This document shows positions 33,250 to 42,686 of a stretch of DNA of 64,000 nt, piece by piece. A program made the translations under genes and the position numbers. Each line of letters begins with the position of its first letter. Position 1 is the stretch's first letter. Source of the DNA: Nitrococcus mobilis Nb-231 (GTDB lineage Bacteria; Pseudomonadota; Gammaproteobacteria; Nitrococcales; Nitrococcaceae); NCBI RefSeq assembly GCF_000153205.1, contig NZ_CH672427.1:3030596-3094595 (forward strand). Direction: 5' to 3'. A model generated the notes under the pieces. The model was not told the DNA's origin, made no database searches, and worked only from the letters and a program-made list of their open reading frames with translations.

Positions 33250-34404
33250 TCATGGGTCGCCGGGACGCTCCGACCAGAGAACCTTTTCGCTCACCTGCCG
33301 GATGTTGCGTAACCCGCAGAGCGCCAGGGTGATATCCAGCTCACGGTGGATAAGATCGAGGCAGGTGGTTACTCCTTTTTCTCCCATCGCGCCCAGGCCA
33401 TACAGAAAGGCCCGGCCGATGAACACCGCTTTGGCGCCCAGGGCGATAGCTTTCAGCACATCCTGGCCGCTGCGGATGCCGCCATCCATATACACTTCCG
33501 TGCGGTGGCCGACCGCGGCGACGATTGCCGGTAGGGCGCGAATCGACGACGGTGCACCGTCCAACTGGCGACCGCCGTGATTGGAGACGATAATCGCATC
33601 GGCCCCGGCGTCGATGGCGGCGCCGGCATCCTCGGGTTCCATGATACCTTTGATGATCAGCTTGCCGCCCCAGCGCGCTTTAATCCAGGCAACATCGTCC
33701 CAGCTCAGGCTCGGATCGAATTGCGCTGCGGTCCAAGCAGAGAGCGAATCGAGATTGCTTGCCTCTTTGACGTGCCCGGCGATGTTGCCGAATGTGCGCC
33801 GGCGGGTGCGCAGCATGCCCAAGCACCAGTGCCACTTGGTCGCCAGATCGATCAGATTCTCGAGCGTGAGGCGCGGTGGAACGGTCAAGCCATTGCGCAC
33901 GTCCTTATGGCGTTGGCCGAGAATCTGCAGATCGGCGGTCAGCACCAACGCGGAGCATCGTGCTGCCTCGGCGCGCTTGATCAGCCGCGCGATGTAGTCC
34001 CGGTCGCGCATCATGTAGAGTTGGAACCAGAACGGCTGAGTCGTGTTTGCCGCGACGTCTTCGATGGAGCAGATACTCATCGTCGATAGGGTGAAAGGGA
34101 CACCGAACGTTTCCGCGGCCCGCGCCGCATGAATCTCGCCGTCCGGATACTGCATGCCGGCCAACCCGATCGGTGCCAACGCAACGGGCATGCGGTATGA
34201 CCGGCCGAGCAGGGTGCTGCGCAAGCTGCGCTGCGATATGTCCACCATGACGCGTTGGCGTAATTTAAGCGCTGAAAAATCGTCTTGGTTAGCCCGATAG
34301 GTGCTTTCTGTCCATGAGCCGGAATCGGCATAATCGTAGAACATTCTGGGCACGCGGCGCTTGGCCAAGCGCTGCAGATCGTCGATGCAGGTAATGATTG
34401 GCAT
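33250..34404 (-). CDS. lldD: FMN-dependent alpha-hydroxy-acid dehydrogenase (L-lactate dehydrogenase-like)
   Basis: This 384-residue TIM-barrel flavoenzyme should oxidise an L-2-hydroxy acid such as L-lactate to the 2-oxo acid. Family markers are the N-terminal RRVPRMFYDYADSGSW, the FMN-binding LAPIGLAGMQYPDGE, the lysine in GKLIIKGI and the active-site HGGRQLDG (catalytic His and Arg), followed by DGGIRSGQDVLKAIALGA. It most resembles LldD of the electron-transport-linked type. No lactate permease or regulator is beside it, so the physiological acid is uncertain. Confidence 0.88.
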   Translation of the reverse strand: MPIITCIDDLQRLAKRRVPRMFYDYADSGSWTESTYRANQDDFSALKLRQRVMVDISQRSLRSTLLGRSYRMPVALAPIGLAGMQYPDGEIHAARAAETFGVPFTLSTMSICSIEDVAANTTQPFWFQLYMMRDRDYIARLIKRAEAARCSALVLTADLQILGQRHKDVRNGLTVPPRLTLENLIDLATKWHWCLGMLRTRRRTFGNIAGHVKEASNLDSLSAWTAAQFDPSLSWDDVAWIKARWGGKLIIKGIMEPEDAGAAIDAGADAIIVSNHGGRQLDGAPSSIRALPAIVAAVGHRTEVYMDGGIRSGQDVLKAIALGAKAVFIGRAFLYGLGAMGEKGVTTCLDLIHRELDITLALCGLRNIRQVSEKVLWSERPGDP

Positions 34405-34456
34405 AGCGAATCCGGGGGTGTGCGGATCGGTGGTCGGGATGGCGACTGGATGGCGT

Positions 34457-36277
34457 TCAACGATAGCCCTGCGCTTGGAGCGAGAACAAGTGGGCGTAGT
34501 GACCGTCGCGCCCCATCAGCTGCGTGTGACTGCCGCGCTCGACGATACGCCCATCCTGGATGACAATGATTTGATCGGCCATGCGCACAGTCGAGAAGCG
34601 GTGCGAGATGAGGATGGCGATGCGCCCACCGGTGAGGCGGCGGAAGTGCTCGAAGATGGCCGCCTCGGCTTCGGCGTCCATGGCGGCAGTGGGCTCGTCG
34701 AGTACCAGGATATCGGCCCGCGCGCGCATGAACGCACGCGCCAGTGCGATCTTCTGCCATTGTCCGCCGGAGAGCTCGCGGCCGTCGTGGAACCACTTGC
34801 CGAGCTGGGTGTGAAAGCCGCCCGGCAGGGTGTCGATGAATGCCGTGGCCAGGCCCTTGTCGGCCGCCTTGCGCCAGCGCGCCTCGTCCTCGAAGTGGCG
34901 GACGTCGCCGGCGCCGACGTTCTCGCCGACGCGCATTTGGTAACGTGCGAAGTCCTGAAAGATCACCCCGATGCGCTCGCGCAGCGTGCGCTCGTCCCAC
35001 GCGCGCAGGTCGAGCCCATCGAGCAGGATGCGGCCGCGCTCTGGCATATACAGGCGCGCCAACAGCTTGATCAAGGTGGTCTTGCCGGAGCCGTTGCGGC
35101 CGACCAGCGCCAGCGATTGGCCGGGGCGAATATGCAGATTGATGTCGTCTAGCGCCGGCGCTGAGGCGCCCGGATAGGTGAAGCCGACCTGCTCGAAGCG
35201 GATACCATCGGCCGGATCAGGGCCGTGCTGCGCCCGCCCGCCCCGAGCCGCCACCGGCGTTTCTAAATATTCGTACAGCGTGGACAGGTACAGGTTGTCC
35301 TCGTACATGCCGCCGATCGCCGCCAAAATCGCCGACACCGCCGCCTGGCCTTGGCGGAACAGCATCAGATACATGGTCATCTGACCCAGGGTGATGCGCC
35401 CGGCGACGGTGGTGACGGCGACCCAGGCGTAGGCGGCGTATAAGGTCGCCGTGCCGATCAAACCGAGGCCGAAGCCCCAGCTGTCGCGCCGGATGGTGAG
35501 ATCGCGGTCGGCGCGGTAGAGGGTGTCGAAAATGCCGCGATAGCGCTCCAGCAGCAGCGCTCCCAAGCCGTAGAGCTGCACTTCCTTGGCGTGGTCCTCG
35601 CGCGCCAGCACGGTTTCCAGGTACATTTGCATGCGCGTCTGCGGCGAGCGCCAGCGGAACAGCCGGAAGGCATCGCCGGAGAACTTGGTTTCGGCCAGAA
35701 AGGCCGGCAATCCGGCCAGTAACAGCACCAGCACCGCCCACGGCGAGAACCGCAGCAGCAGCGTGCCATAGCTGATCAAGGAGACCGCGTGTTGAGCCAG
35801 CCCAAAGGTGCGCATGACCAGCGACAGCGGCCGACTGGAGGCTTCACGGCGCGCGCGGGTGAGCTTGTCGTAGAATTCCGAATCCTCGAAGTGCGCTAAT
35901 TCCAGCGTCAGCGCCTTGTCCAGGATCATCACGTTGATCCGCTGCCCGAGCTGCGCGCGCAGCAGCGATTGGCACAGCGACAGACCGCGTTGTGCCCCGG
36001 CGAGCGCTGCGACCAGCCCACCTTCGAGCGCCACCCAGGTGAATACCCACCGCAGCGACGCCCCGCCGTCGGCCGCCAATGCGGCGTGGGCGGCGACCAC
36101 CGCATCGACGATCTGCGCGCCGAGGAAGGCAATACCGGCCGGCAGCAGACCCGCGGCGAGCGTGAGCAGTGCCAGCGCGACGGTCAGCGCCCGGTTGGTG
36201 CTCCATACCAGCTCCAGCGCGCGGGCGCTGAACCGGAACACGCCCAAAAAACTACGTGCGCTCAGGTGATCGGGCAT
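34457..36277 (-). CDS. ABC exporter, fused membrane and ATPase domains
   Basis: This 606-residue half-transporter has an N-terminal membrane domain of about six helices (for example [27 protein letters not shown]). The nucleotide-binding domain has LALVGRNGSGKTTLIKLLARL, Q-loop VIFQDFARYQ, signature ELSGGQWQKIALARAF and Walker B ILVLDEPTAAMD, with the H-loop in ISHRF. It probably works as a homodimer exporting a lipid, peptide or drug; the substrate cannot be inferred. It starts 13 bases downstream of the truncated glycosylase segment of the preceding gene, which marks a likely recombination junction. Confidence 0.9.
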   Translation of the reverse strand: MPDHLSARSFLGVFRFSARALELVWSTNRALTVALALLTLAAGLLPAGIAFLGAQIVDAVVAAHAALAADGGASLRWVFTWVALEGGLVAALAGAQRGLSLCQSLLRAQLGQRINVMILDKALTLELAHFEDSEFYDKLTRARREASSRPLSLVMRTFGLAQHAVSLISYGTLLLRFSPWAVLVLLLAGLPAFLAETKFSGDAFRLFRWRSPQTRMQMYLETVLAREDHAKEVQLYGLGALLLERYRGIFDTLYRADRDLTIRRDSWGFGLGLIGTATLYAAYAWVAVTTVAGRITLGQMTMYLMLFRQGQAAVSAILAAIGGMYEDNLYLSTLYEYLETPVAARGGRAQHGPDPADGIRFEQVGFTYPGASAPALDDINLHIRPGQSLALVGRNGSGKTTLIKLLARLYMPERGRILLDGLDLRAWDERTLRERIGVIFQDFARYQMRVGENVGAGDVRHFEDEARWRKAADKGLATAFIDTLPGGFHTQLGKWFHDGRELSGGQWQKIALARAFMRARADILVLDEPTAAMDAEAEAAIFEHFRRLTGGRIAILISHRFSTVRMADQIIVIQDGRIVERGSHTQLMGRDGHYAHLFSLQAQGYR

Positions 36278-36290
36278 CGATACACAGGCA

Positions 36291-37100
36291 TTAACATTCC
36301 GGTGCCGTATGGTTGAGGCCCTTTGTCAGGAGGCTGCTGCCCAGCACACAGAAGTAGAGACGGCCGCGCTGCGCGGCGAAGCGCTCGACCAGCCGGCCCA
36401 CGGTGACTACGCGGGCATCCAGGCTCACTTGCTGAAAGGGAATCACCTTTGCGAATGCCTCGAACCACTCGGCGAATCGCGGCGGTCGCATGCCGCGCAG
36501 CGCCAGCGCCGTGGGGTGCAGCGGATCCTCGGTTTGCGCGCGCTGTTCGGCGGCGGTGTTCTTGCCGGGGTAGGTGACTCGCGCCCCTCGCACTTTGGCG
36601 AAGCTTGTCAGACGGTGCGGAGTCGAGCGTGAGCCTCCGATGATATGTTCGATCTGTGCGCCTCGCGCCGTGAGCGCATCAGCGACAAGCGAGCGGTGGC
36701 ATCGCCAGGGCACGGCCTCCGCGCACATCAGCGCGACCGTGCCCTGTGCGAGCAGTGCATGCAGTTCCGCAAGTCCGGTCACGAAGTCCGCAGTTAACAT
36801 GTAGTCGGCGAACCCCCTGAAACTCTTGTTGCGCCACGCGGTATTGGGTGAATCCTTGTGTGTCCGGCGCAGGCCGCCAAGCTGCGGTAGATGCGCATAG
36901 TGAATCCCCCGTGGGCGCAGGGCCGAGGGCAGCGTGTCGCCGTTGAACTGAGGGTTGTGCCGCGAGCGGGGAATGGTTCGGATATCCGCTAACACGTCGA
37001 TGCCGAAGGCCCGTAGCAGCGCCAGCAGCTCGTCGAGCGTCCGGGTCGTGTGGCCGATCGTATAGAGCCGAGCCCCTTGCCAGTCTTGCGTAGGATTCAT
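36291..37100 (-). CDS. DUF488 protein joined to a truncated DNA-3-methyladenine-glycosylase-like segment
   Basis: Residues about 10-185 of this 269-residue product are a DUF488 domain: LYTIGHTTRTLDELLALL, then ADIRTIPRSRHNPQFN, the conserved CAEAVPWRCHRSLVADAL and PHRLTSFAKVRGARVTYPG. After a short linker, RGMRPPRFAEWFEAFAKVIPFQQVSLDARVV resembles the beginning of the HhH-GPD domain of DNA-3-methyladenine glycosylase II. This stops after about 45 residues and gives way to an unrelated tail ending just before the ABC exporter gene. The catalytic helix-hairpin-helix is missing. Either a former fusion lost its 3' end or a deletion joined two genes in frame. Confidence 0.75.
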   Translation of the reverse strand: MNPTQDWQGARLYTIGHTTRTLDELLALLRAFGIDVLADIRTIPRSRHNPQFNGDTLPSALRPRGIHYAHLPQLGGLRRTHKDSPNTAWRNKSFRGFADYMLTADFVTGLAELHALLAQGTVALMCAEAVPWRCHRSLVADALTARGAQIEHIIGGSRSTPHRLTSFAKVRGARVTYPGKNTAAEQRAQTEDPLHPTALALRGMRPPRFAEWFEAFAKVIPFQQVSLDARVVTVGRLVERFAAQRGRLYFCVLGSSLLTKGLNHTAPEC

Positions 37101-37383
37101 TTTTCACCGCTGGTATGCGCGATCGCCACGCCATACGTGGTTCGCAATCGAGATATCAGACTTGAGAACGCTCCGGTTGTTCCTCGATTGTACTGCGGGC
37201 GCTTTCAGACTCGCCGCGCTCGCGCTCTTCTCCAAAGGGTGCAATCCGCTCGGTGCTCTCCACCCCGACGCAAAAGTAAGTTTGGTCCATGGGTGAAGGA
37301 ATATCGCCTTGGCGTAGATCAAGGCTCGGCAGTGGTGTGTAATGGCACATCAAAGCTACGCTGCAAAGTCTCGGAGGTGGACC

Positions 37384-37704
37384 GTGAGTGATTGGGTTAC
37401 GGTAGCCGAAGAGGGTGAGATTCCATTGGGCGAGTGCAAAGCAGTATGGGTGGATGGCGATGCGATCGTCGTTTTCCATTTGGAAGATGGCTACTACGCG
37501 CTTTACGACTGCTGTACGCACGAGGACTACGAGCTCTCTGAGGGGATCGTGGAAGGTGATGAAGTGGAGTGCTGCATGCACGGCGCGCGTTTTTCGATCA
37601 AAACGGGCGAGGCGGTTGCGCCGCCCGCCTATGAGCCGGTGCATGTCTTTCCGGTGCGGGTCGTGGACGGCCGCGTCGAATTGCGCAACGACCTCGATGA
37701 TTGA
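37384..37704 (+). CDS. Rieske-type [2Fe-2S] ferredoxin
   Basis: The start is set at GTG 37384, seven bases after GGAGGTGG; an ATG at 37342 lacks such a site. The 106-residue product is a single Rieske domain with cluster ligands CTH and CCMH about 17 residues apart (DCCTHEDYELSEGIVEGDEV followed by ECCMHGARF). It matches the small soluble ferredoxins that feed ring-hydroxylating dioxygenases or assist nitrite/sulfur metabolism. No oxygenase is nearby, so its partner is unknown. Confidence 0.9.
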   Translation: MSDWVTVAEEGEIPLGECKAVWVDGDAIVVFHLEDGYYALYDCCTHEDYELSEGIVEGDEVECCMHGARFSIKTGEAVAPPAYEPVHVFPVRVVDGRVELRNDLDD

Positions 37705-38060
37705 ATGCTTGTGATACCCGGGTGTTGCGGACCCTCGGGTGCGACCAGCTTATGAACAAAGCCACTAACGCGTTGGCGGGTCATTGTCTGTTTCTGTTTA
37801 CCGCGCTCGATGAGGCGCTGCACCGGCCGGTACAGGTGCATGGTCGAATTCGGCATCTCGATGCCGCCGCGCATCTGCTCGTCCAGGGCGATCGCGCGGA
37901 TGTCTTAGGTGGCTCGAGTGTGGCCAGTACGGTGCTGCCACCGAGCGATATGGTCAAAAGTTACTAGGGCTTGTTGTGTCAGTGCAAGAGCGGTTTCGAG
38001 GCGATCGAAGCTTGTCGCGGGGGTGTGTTTTTTCGAACCACGCTGATCCGTTTTGACCCC

Positions 38061-38267
38061 TCAAAGGCGATCCGGAGGAGCGCCGGTGTCGCATTTCTTG
38101 CAGTTGAGCGTCCGGCCGAGCATTCGGTTGCGGCCTTGTGGGGTGATCACCCAGGGGCGATTGATCCACGGTGGTTTGTGGCGCACATGCTGATTATGCC
38201 CGCATTCGAGCTCGGCGACCCAGTGCCGCTCGTTGTCCCGATGAAAACCGATGATGTGTTGCTGCAT
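38061..38267 (-). CDS. DUF3565-family small protein
   Basis: The 68-residue product reads MQQHIIGFHRDNERHWVAEL and continues ECGHNQHVRHKPPWINRPWV, closely matching the DUF3565 family. Cys/His pairs (CGHNQHVRH and LNCKKCD) suggest a small zinc-binding or redox fold, but no function is known. It is a solitary gene in a 0.9-kb stretch (37705-38568) that otherwise shows no convincing coding sequence. Confidence 0.85.
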   Translation of the reverse strand: MQQHIIGFHRDNERHWVAELECGHNQHVRHKPPWINRPWVITPQGRNRMLGRTLNCKKCDTGAPPDRL

Positions 38268-38568
38268 ATCCTCTGACCTGTTGCCGAGCCAGTCGGTTGC
38301 CGCGGGTGTTGTTCATATCGAATCGAAGAGGCGCGCCGCCACCGCGCCTGACTACTCTACTTCAATCACCCATTCATTGTAGTGTTCGCGCGCGACGGAA
38401 TGAGTCTTTATGAGCTTTCGGATGCCGCCATTGTAAGATTTTATGCGGTTTCGCCGCCGCCCTAAACCCGTGCCCACATCTGATATCAGGGTAAGCTATG
38501 GTTGCGGTCTGGGTCAGATGGAACGTGGCGGGGTTGAGATGGGCGTCGTTGCGATCAGGAGTGAGCCT

Positions 38569-39423
38569 ATGAAAATGCTCGTGGCGACGGATTTCTCGGC
38601 CCGCTCGCAATGCGCGCTGCGGCGAGCCGGGTGGTTGGCGCGCGTGCAACGTGCTGAGCTCACAATCGTCCATGTGGTGGACGATGATCGGCCGGCACGC
38701 CTGGTCGAGCTCGAAAGGCGCGAGGCGCAACGCTATCTCGTTGAACAAGTCGATACGCTTACCGAACTGCGCGAACTGGACTACCGCACCGCCGTGGTTA
38801 CCGGCGATGCTTTTGACGGCATCCTGCGCACAGCGCAGTCGACGGCCGCCGATCTCATCGTGATGGGCTCGCATCGCAGGCAACTGCTGCGGGATGTTTT
38901 CATAGGGACCACAATCGAGCGCGTGATTCGCACGGGGTCGCGGCCGGTTCTCATGGTGAACAACGCGGTCGAGCGTCCTTATCGACGGGTGCTTGCGGCC
39001 GTGAATAAGACGGAGCCGGCGGTAAACGCGATCCGGACCGGCAAAGCGCTGGGATTGCTTGATAACGCTCGCCTCAGCTTGGTGCATGGTTTTCAGAGCC
39101 TGGCCAAGGGGTCAATGTCGATCGCCGGAATTGAGCGGGAGCGGATCAATGAGTATCTGGCTGAAGAGCTGCTGCGGGTTGGTATGGAGCTGCAGGCGTA
39201 TTTCAAAGCGAATGCGGTCGATGTTGATAGGCCGTCGCTGCGCATCAGGGAGGGCGGCGCGTTCGAGGTGATTTTCCGCGCCGTGCGGGACATAAGCCCC
39301 GATCTCTTAATTATCGGCACGCAAGCTCGAACGGGACTCGCCAAGCTGCTTTTGGGAAGCGTGGCCGAAACGGTGTTGAGGTCCGTCGAGACCGACATCC
39401 TTGTCGTGCCGTTTGACCGATGA
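38569..39423 (+). CDS. Tandem universal stress protein (UspA) domains
   Basis: The start is at ATG 38569 with AGGAG 8 bases upstream. The 284-residue product contains two Usp domains. The first runs from MKMLVATDFSARSQCALRRA to the ATP-binding GSHRRQLLRDVFIGTTIERVI and RPVLMV. The second begins near YRRVLAAVNK and ends GTQARTGLAKLLLGSVAETVL with DILVVPFDR. Both keep the G-x2-x9-G-S/T nucleotide loop, so ATP binding is likely. It converges on the Mrp operon. Confidence 0.9.
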   Translation: MKMLVATDFSARSQCALRRAGWLARVQRAELTIVHVVDDDRPARLVELERREAQRYLVEQVDTLTELRELDYRTAVVTGDAFDGILRTAQSTAADLIVMGSHRRQLLRDVFIGTTIERVIRTGSRPVLMVNNAVERPYRRVLAAVNKTEPAVNAIRTGKALGLLDNARLSLVHGFQSLAKGSMSIAGIERERINEYLAEELLRVGMELQAYFKANAVDVDRPSLRIREGGAFEVIFRAVRDISPDLLIIGTQARTGLAKLLLGSVAETVLRSVETDILVVPFDR

Positions 39424-39460
39424 GTCCGGGCCTTGCCGGCCTACCGATCATTTGAGCGCA

Positions 39461-39476
39461 CGCCCACGACTGGGCG
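39461..39476. terminator. Hairpin between the converging usp and mnhG genes
   Basis: CGCCCA-CGAC-TGGGCG forms a 6-base GC stem with a 4-base loop in the 57-base gap between two converging genes. No T-run follows on either strand, so a bidirectional terminator role is only probable from position. Confidence 0.35.
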
Positions 39477-39480
39477 GGCG

Positions 39481-39942
39481 TTAGCGAGGGTCGTGCTCAT
39501 GGCCGTCTCCCGGATGATGCCCGCCGGGCAGGTCGATCGGCGCAGGCCGGATCGCTCGGTGGTGGGGGAGCAACGCTCTCTTATCCGCCGACAGCGCGCG
39601 CGCTTTAACCTCATCATAGGCTTGGCCTTCGATACGGTCCCGAAACAACGCGGCGCGTACGAGCAGCATCAGGGCGACCGGCGTCGTCAGGGTTAGGAAG
39701 ATCGCGATCAGTATTTCATGCACGACCGGCCGGGTTTGCAGCGCTGAGAAGAAGACCATCGAGGCGATCAGCACACAGCCCGCGCCGAGCGTTGTTGCCA
39801 ATGTCGGTGCATGAACGCGCTCGTAAAAACTATTGAACCGCAGCAGTCCCAGCGATCCGGTAAGGGCCAGCCCCGCCCCCAACAGGACCAGCACAGAGGT
39901 CAGCAAGGCCGCCCAGGGCGGCAATCCTGTGACAGGCGTCAT
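39481..39942 (-). CDS. mnhG: Na+/H+ antiporter subunit G (Mrp)
   Basis: This is the 153-residue last gene of the Mrp operon. Three transmembrane helices are visible ([42 protein letters not shown] and [19 protein letters not shown]), with the family motif [22 protein letters not shown]. It overlaps mnhF by 4 bases (ATGA). The C-terminal about 40 residues are hydrophilic and His-rich ([12 protein letters not shown]). It is required with the other subunits for the assembled complex. Confidence 0.9.
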   Translation of the reverse strand: MTPVTGLPPWAALLTSVLVLLGAGLALTGSLGLLRFNSFYERVHAPTLATTLGAGCVLIASMVFFSALQTRPVVHEILIAIFLTLTTPVALMLLVRAALFRDRIEGQAYDEVKARALSADKRALLPHHRAIRPAPIDLPGGHHPGDGHEHDPR

Positions 39943-40220
39943 TCGATCACCTCGCCGCGCATCAGAAACTTCGCCAGCGCCGCTGTTGTAACGAAACCGA
40001 GCACGGCGATGACGAGCGCCGCCTCGAAGTATGCTGTGCTGCCCGAGCGGATGCCGAAGATCAGCAGCAGCAGGATGGCGTTGATATAGAGCGTATCGAG
40101 GCCCAGCACTCGGTCCTGGGCCCGCGGCCCGCGGAGCATCCGAAAGGTTGCGCCCGCCATGGCGAGTGCCAGGAGGATCTGGGCGATCGTGAGTGACCCG
40201 ATCAGCACGTTGGCTATCAT
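39939..40220 (-). CDS. mnhF: Na+/H+ antiporter subunit F (Mrp)
   Basis: The 93-residue subunit has three helices and the family segment [23 protein letters not shown]. The frame is open upstream, but the ATG at 40220, overlapping the mnhE stop by 4 bases, gives the usual family length. It overlaps mnhG in the same manner, so stoichiometric translation is likely. Confidence 0.9.
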   Translation of the reverse strand: MIANVLIGSLTIAQILLALAMAGATFRMLRGPRAQDRVLGLDTLYINAILLLLIFGIRSGSTAYFEAALVIAVLGFVTTAALAKFLMRGEVIE

Positions 40221-40705
40221 TCGAATATCTCCAGCAGCAGCCGCTCGTAACGGCCCTTGATGATATCGAGCCAAGCGTTCTCGTCGATCAGATCGAGAAT
40301 ATGGACGGTGACGACCCCGGTGGCGGAGTCGAAGCCTACCCACAGGGTGCCCGGCGTGGCGGTGATGATGCAGGCGAGTACCGCCAGGCCGTATGGATTG
40401 CGCAGCTCGAGCGGGATGTTCACGAAGTTCGAGGTTCGCCCCCGCTGGCCGGGGCTGAGAATGATCCAGGCGACGGCGGCGTTGGAGCGGATGATGTCGC
40501 CCAGGACTATGAAAAAGAGCCGGATGATGGTTCCCGGTCGTCGCAGCCGGGATTTGCTCGGCTGCACCGCACGCATGGTCCATGGGATGCACAGGGCGAG
40601 GGCGGCGCCGAGCAGGAGATGGCCCACGGCCACCGTCTGGTTGAGCAACAGCCACATGGCCAAGAGGCATGCGGAGAGTAGCGGGAAAAGTAGCCAGCGC
40701 CTCAT
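40217..40705 (-). CDS. mnhE: Na+/H+ antiporter subunit E (Mrp)
   Basis: This 162-residue membrane subunit has two N-terminal helices ([24 protein letters not shown]) and the conserved MnhE soluble portion with [22 protein letters not shown] and HILDLIDE. It overlaps mnhD and mnhF by four bases on each side. Confidence 0.9.
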   Translation of the reverse strand: MRRWLLFPLLSACLLAMWLLLNQTVAVGHLLLGAALALCIPWTMRAVQPSKSRLRRPGTIIRLFFIVLGDIIRSNAAVAWIILSPGQRGRTSNFVNIPLELRNPYGLAVLACIITATPGTLWVGFDSATGVVTVHILDLIDENAWLDIIKGRYERLLLEIFE

Positions 40706-42345
40706 GAGTCGCCCCCTCTCGGCGCACTTTGCTCGCTAGGGGTGGCCAGCACACCCCGGACGTAAGTGTGCGGGTTGTGTACAGATCGAGCCGTTGCCTG
40801 CACATACTGTAGGATCGGTTCCGCTCGAACCGTCAGCACGGCACAGGCGAGCAAGAGGGCGGCGATCGGTGCCAGTTCGACCAGTCTCACCTGTGGCACG
40901 GCGCGCTCCAATGGTATCCAAAAAACGCGCATTCCGGCGCGGCTCATGGCGATGAGGGTGGCGAGCCCGGAGACGATCAGCAAGGCAAGCAATGCCCAGG
41001 AGGCCGGCGAAACCACGGCCTCGGCCCCGGGAGTGCTCAAAAGGGCCGTCAGCAGCGCGAACTTGGCTATGAACCCGGACAAAGGCGGCAGCCCAGCGAG
41101 CACCAACGCGCAGCCAATAAAGCTCAGACCGAGCACCGCCAGTGTTACCGGTGTGGCGATGCCAACCTCCTCGACCGCCTCTACATCTACCTCGCCCTCC
41201 TCACCGAAGACCTCCAGCGTAACGGCGAGTATGTCCGCCCCCGGCCCGCGACCGCGCTCAATGAGTTCGACCAACAGGAAGAACGCGCTGATGGCAAGGG
41301 TCGAGCTGATCAGGTAGAACAGCGCCGAGGCGGTTACCCCGGGGTGGCCGGTGCCGATCGCCGCCAGCACGGTGCCCGAGGAGATCAGCACGGCAAAACC
41401 GGCGAGCCGCGCCGTATCCTGAGCGGCGAGAACCCCGATCGCGCCGAAGGCGATGGTCGCCATCCCGCCGTACAGCAGCCATTGCTGGCCGAACGGCGCC
41501 AGGTTGGTGTCTCCCTCGCTAAACAGCAGCAGCGAGAGCCGCAGCACGGCATAGACGCCGACCTTGCTTAGGATCGCAAAAATAGCCGCCACCGGAGGGG
41601 TGGCCACAGAATAAGCGCTCGGCAGCCAGAAGCCCAACGGCCACATTCCCGCCTTGACCAGAAAGGCGATGCCGAGGGCGGCCGCGCCGACTTCCAGTAG
41701 CATACGGTCGCTTGCCGGGATAAGCGGAATGCGGGTGGCCAGATCGGCCATGTTGAGGGTCCCGGCCACGGCGTAGAGCAAGCTCACGCCGATTAAGAAC
41801 AACAACGAGCCGGCGAGATTGACCGCAATATAGTGCAGCCCGGCTTGCACACGGGCGGTGCCCGAACCATGCAGCATGAGACCATAGGAGGCGGCCAGCA
41901 GCAGCTCAAAAAAGACGAACAGGTTGAACAGATCGCCGGTCAGGAAAGCGCCGTTGAGTCCCACCAGCAGGAATTGGAACAGGGAATGGAAATGGGCGCC
42001 CGCTCGGTGCCAACGGGCGAGCGAAAACACGACGCTAGCGAGTGCCAGCACGCTCGTCATTACCAACATGAGTGCCGCGAGACGGTCGACGACCAGCACG
42101 ATGCCAAACGGCACGGGCCAGTCCCCGAGTCGATAGACCCCGACCTGAGTGGCGGTGGGCTCGGTGGGCGGTGCATTCGCCAGACCCAACAACGCGAGGC
42201 CAGTCCCAGTCAAGGCGATGATCGCGCCGATATTGATGGCCGCTTTGAGCCCGTGCCGGCGCTCATCGATGAGCAGCATCACGGTGCCGGTCACCAAGGG
42301 TAGGACGACGGGCATGATCAGTAGGTGGTCGGTCCAGGCGATCAC
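40702..42345 (-). CDS. mnhD: Na+/H+ antiporter subunit D (Mrp)
   Basis: This 547-residue proton-channel subunit is related to complex I NuoN/NuoM. The start is assigned to the GTG at 42345, which overlaps the mnhC stop (GTGA), giving [20 protein letters not shown]; the frame is open to 42636 but that part only shadows mnhC. Many hydrophobic helices and the Proton_antipo_M core are present ([57 protein letters not shown]), including the conserved Glu and Lys used in proton transfer. The region near 455-470 is acidic and absent in shorter homologues. Confidence 0.9.
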   Translation of the reverse strand: MIAWTDHLLIMPVVLPLVTGTVMLLIDERRHGLKAAINIGAIIALTGTGLALLGLANAPPTEPTATQVGVYRLGDWPVPFGIVLVVDRLAALMLVMTSVLALASVVFSLARWHRAGAHFHSLFQFLLVGLNGAFLTGDLFNLFVFFELLLAASYGLMLHGSGTARVQAGLHYIAVNLAGSLLFLIGVSLLYAVAGTLNMADLATRIPLIPASDRMLLEVGAAALGIAFLVKAGMWPLGFWLPSAYSVATPPVAAIFAILSKVGVYAVLRLSLLLFSEGDTNLAPFGQQWLLYGGMATIAFGAIGVLAAQDTARLAGFAVLISSGTVLAAIGTGHPGVTASALFYLISSTLAISAFFLLVELIERGRGPGADILAVTLEVFGEEGEVDVEAVEEVGIATPVTLAVLGLSFIGCALVLAGLPPLSGFIAKFALLTALLSTPGAEAVVSPASWALLALLIVSGLATLIAMSRAGMRVFWIPLERAVPQVRLVELAPIAALLLACAVLTVRAEPILQYVQATARSVHNPHTYVRGVLATPSEQSAPRGGDS

Positions 42346-42686
42346 GATTCCCGCTCCGCACCATCGACGTGATCCGTGCCGGTCAAGCCGCGCGCGACCA
42401 GCAATACGACCAGAAACAGCGCAGTCGTAGCGAAGCTGATGACGATTGCGGTGAGGATTAGCGCTTGGGGCAGAGGGTCGGCGTAATGGGTGAGATCGCC
42501 GCTGCGGTCCACCTCCAGAATCGCGGGAGCGCCGGTTCGCAGCCGCCCCATGGCGAAAATGAACAAATTGACTGCGTAGGAAAGCAACGTCAAACCGATG
42601 ATCACCTGGAAGGTGCGCGGCCGCAACAGCAGCCAAACGCCGGAGCCAGCCAATACGCCGATGCCGAGGGCCAAGATGATTTCCAT
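42342..42686 (-). CDS. mnhC: Na+/H+ antiporter subunit C (Mrp)
   Basis: This 114-residue NuoK-like subunit has three helices (EIILALGIGVLAGSGVWLLL, VIIGLTLLSYAVNLFIFAMG and ALILTAIVISFATTALFLVVLL) and the family segment DPLPQALILTAIVI. The ATG at 42686 overlaps the mnhAB stop (TAATG). The frame continues upstream, but those residues are not part of the family. Confidence 0.92.
   Translation of the reverse strand: MEIILALGIGVLAGSGVWLLLRPRTFQVIIGLTLLSYAVNLFIFAMGRLRTGAPAILEVDRSGDLTHYADPLPQALILTAIVISFATTALFLVVLLVARGLTGTDHVDGAERES

Noticed and set aside
34405-35000. Extension of the frame at 34077-35000 ahead of the lactate dehydrogenase gene
   Set aside because: Its upstream half is antisense noise over the ABC exporter. 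The dehydrogenase frame starting at 34404 is complete and ordinary.
37701-37967. 88-codon plus-strand frame starting at TTG
   Set aside because: No ribosome site, no recognised family, and the opposite strand is equally open. Not supported as a gene.
37971-38276. 101-codon plus-strand frame opposite the DUF3565 gene
   Set aside because: The minus-strand translation matches DUF3565 with conserved Cys/His, so the plus frame is its shadow.
42346-42636. Upstream extension of mnhD by 97 codons
   Set aside because: Low-complexity His/Arg/Ser-rich sequence that lies over mnhC in another frame. The GTG at 42345 gives the family N-terminus.
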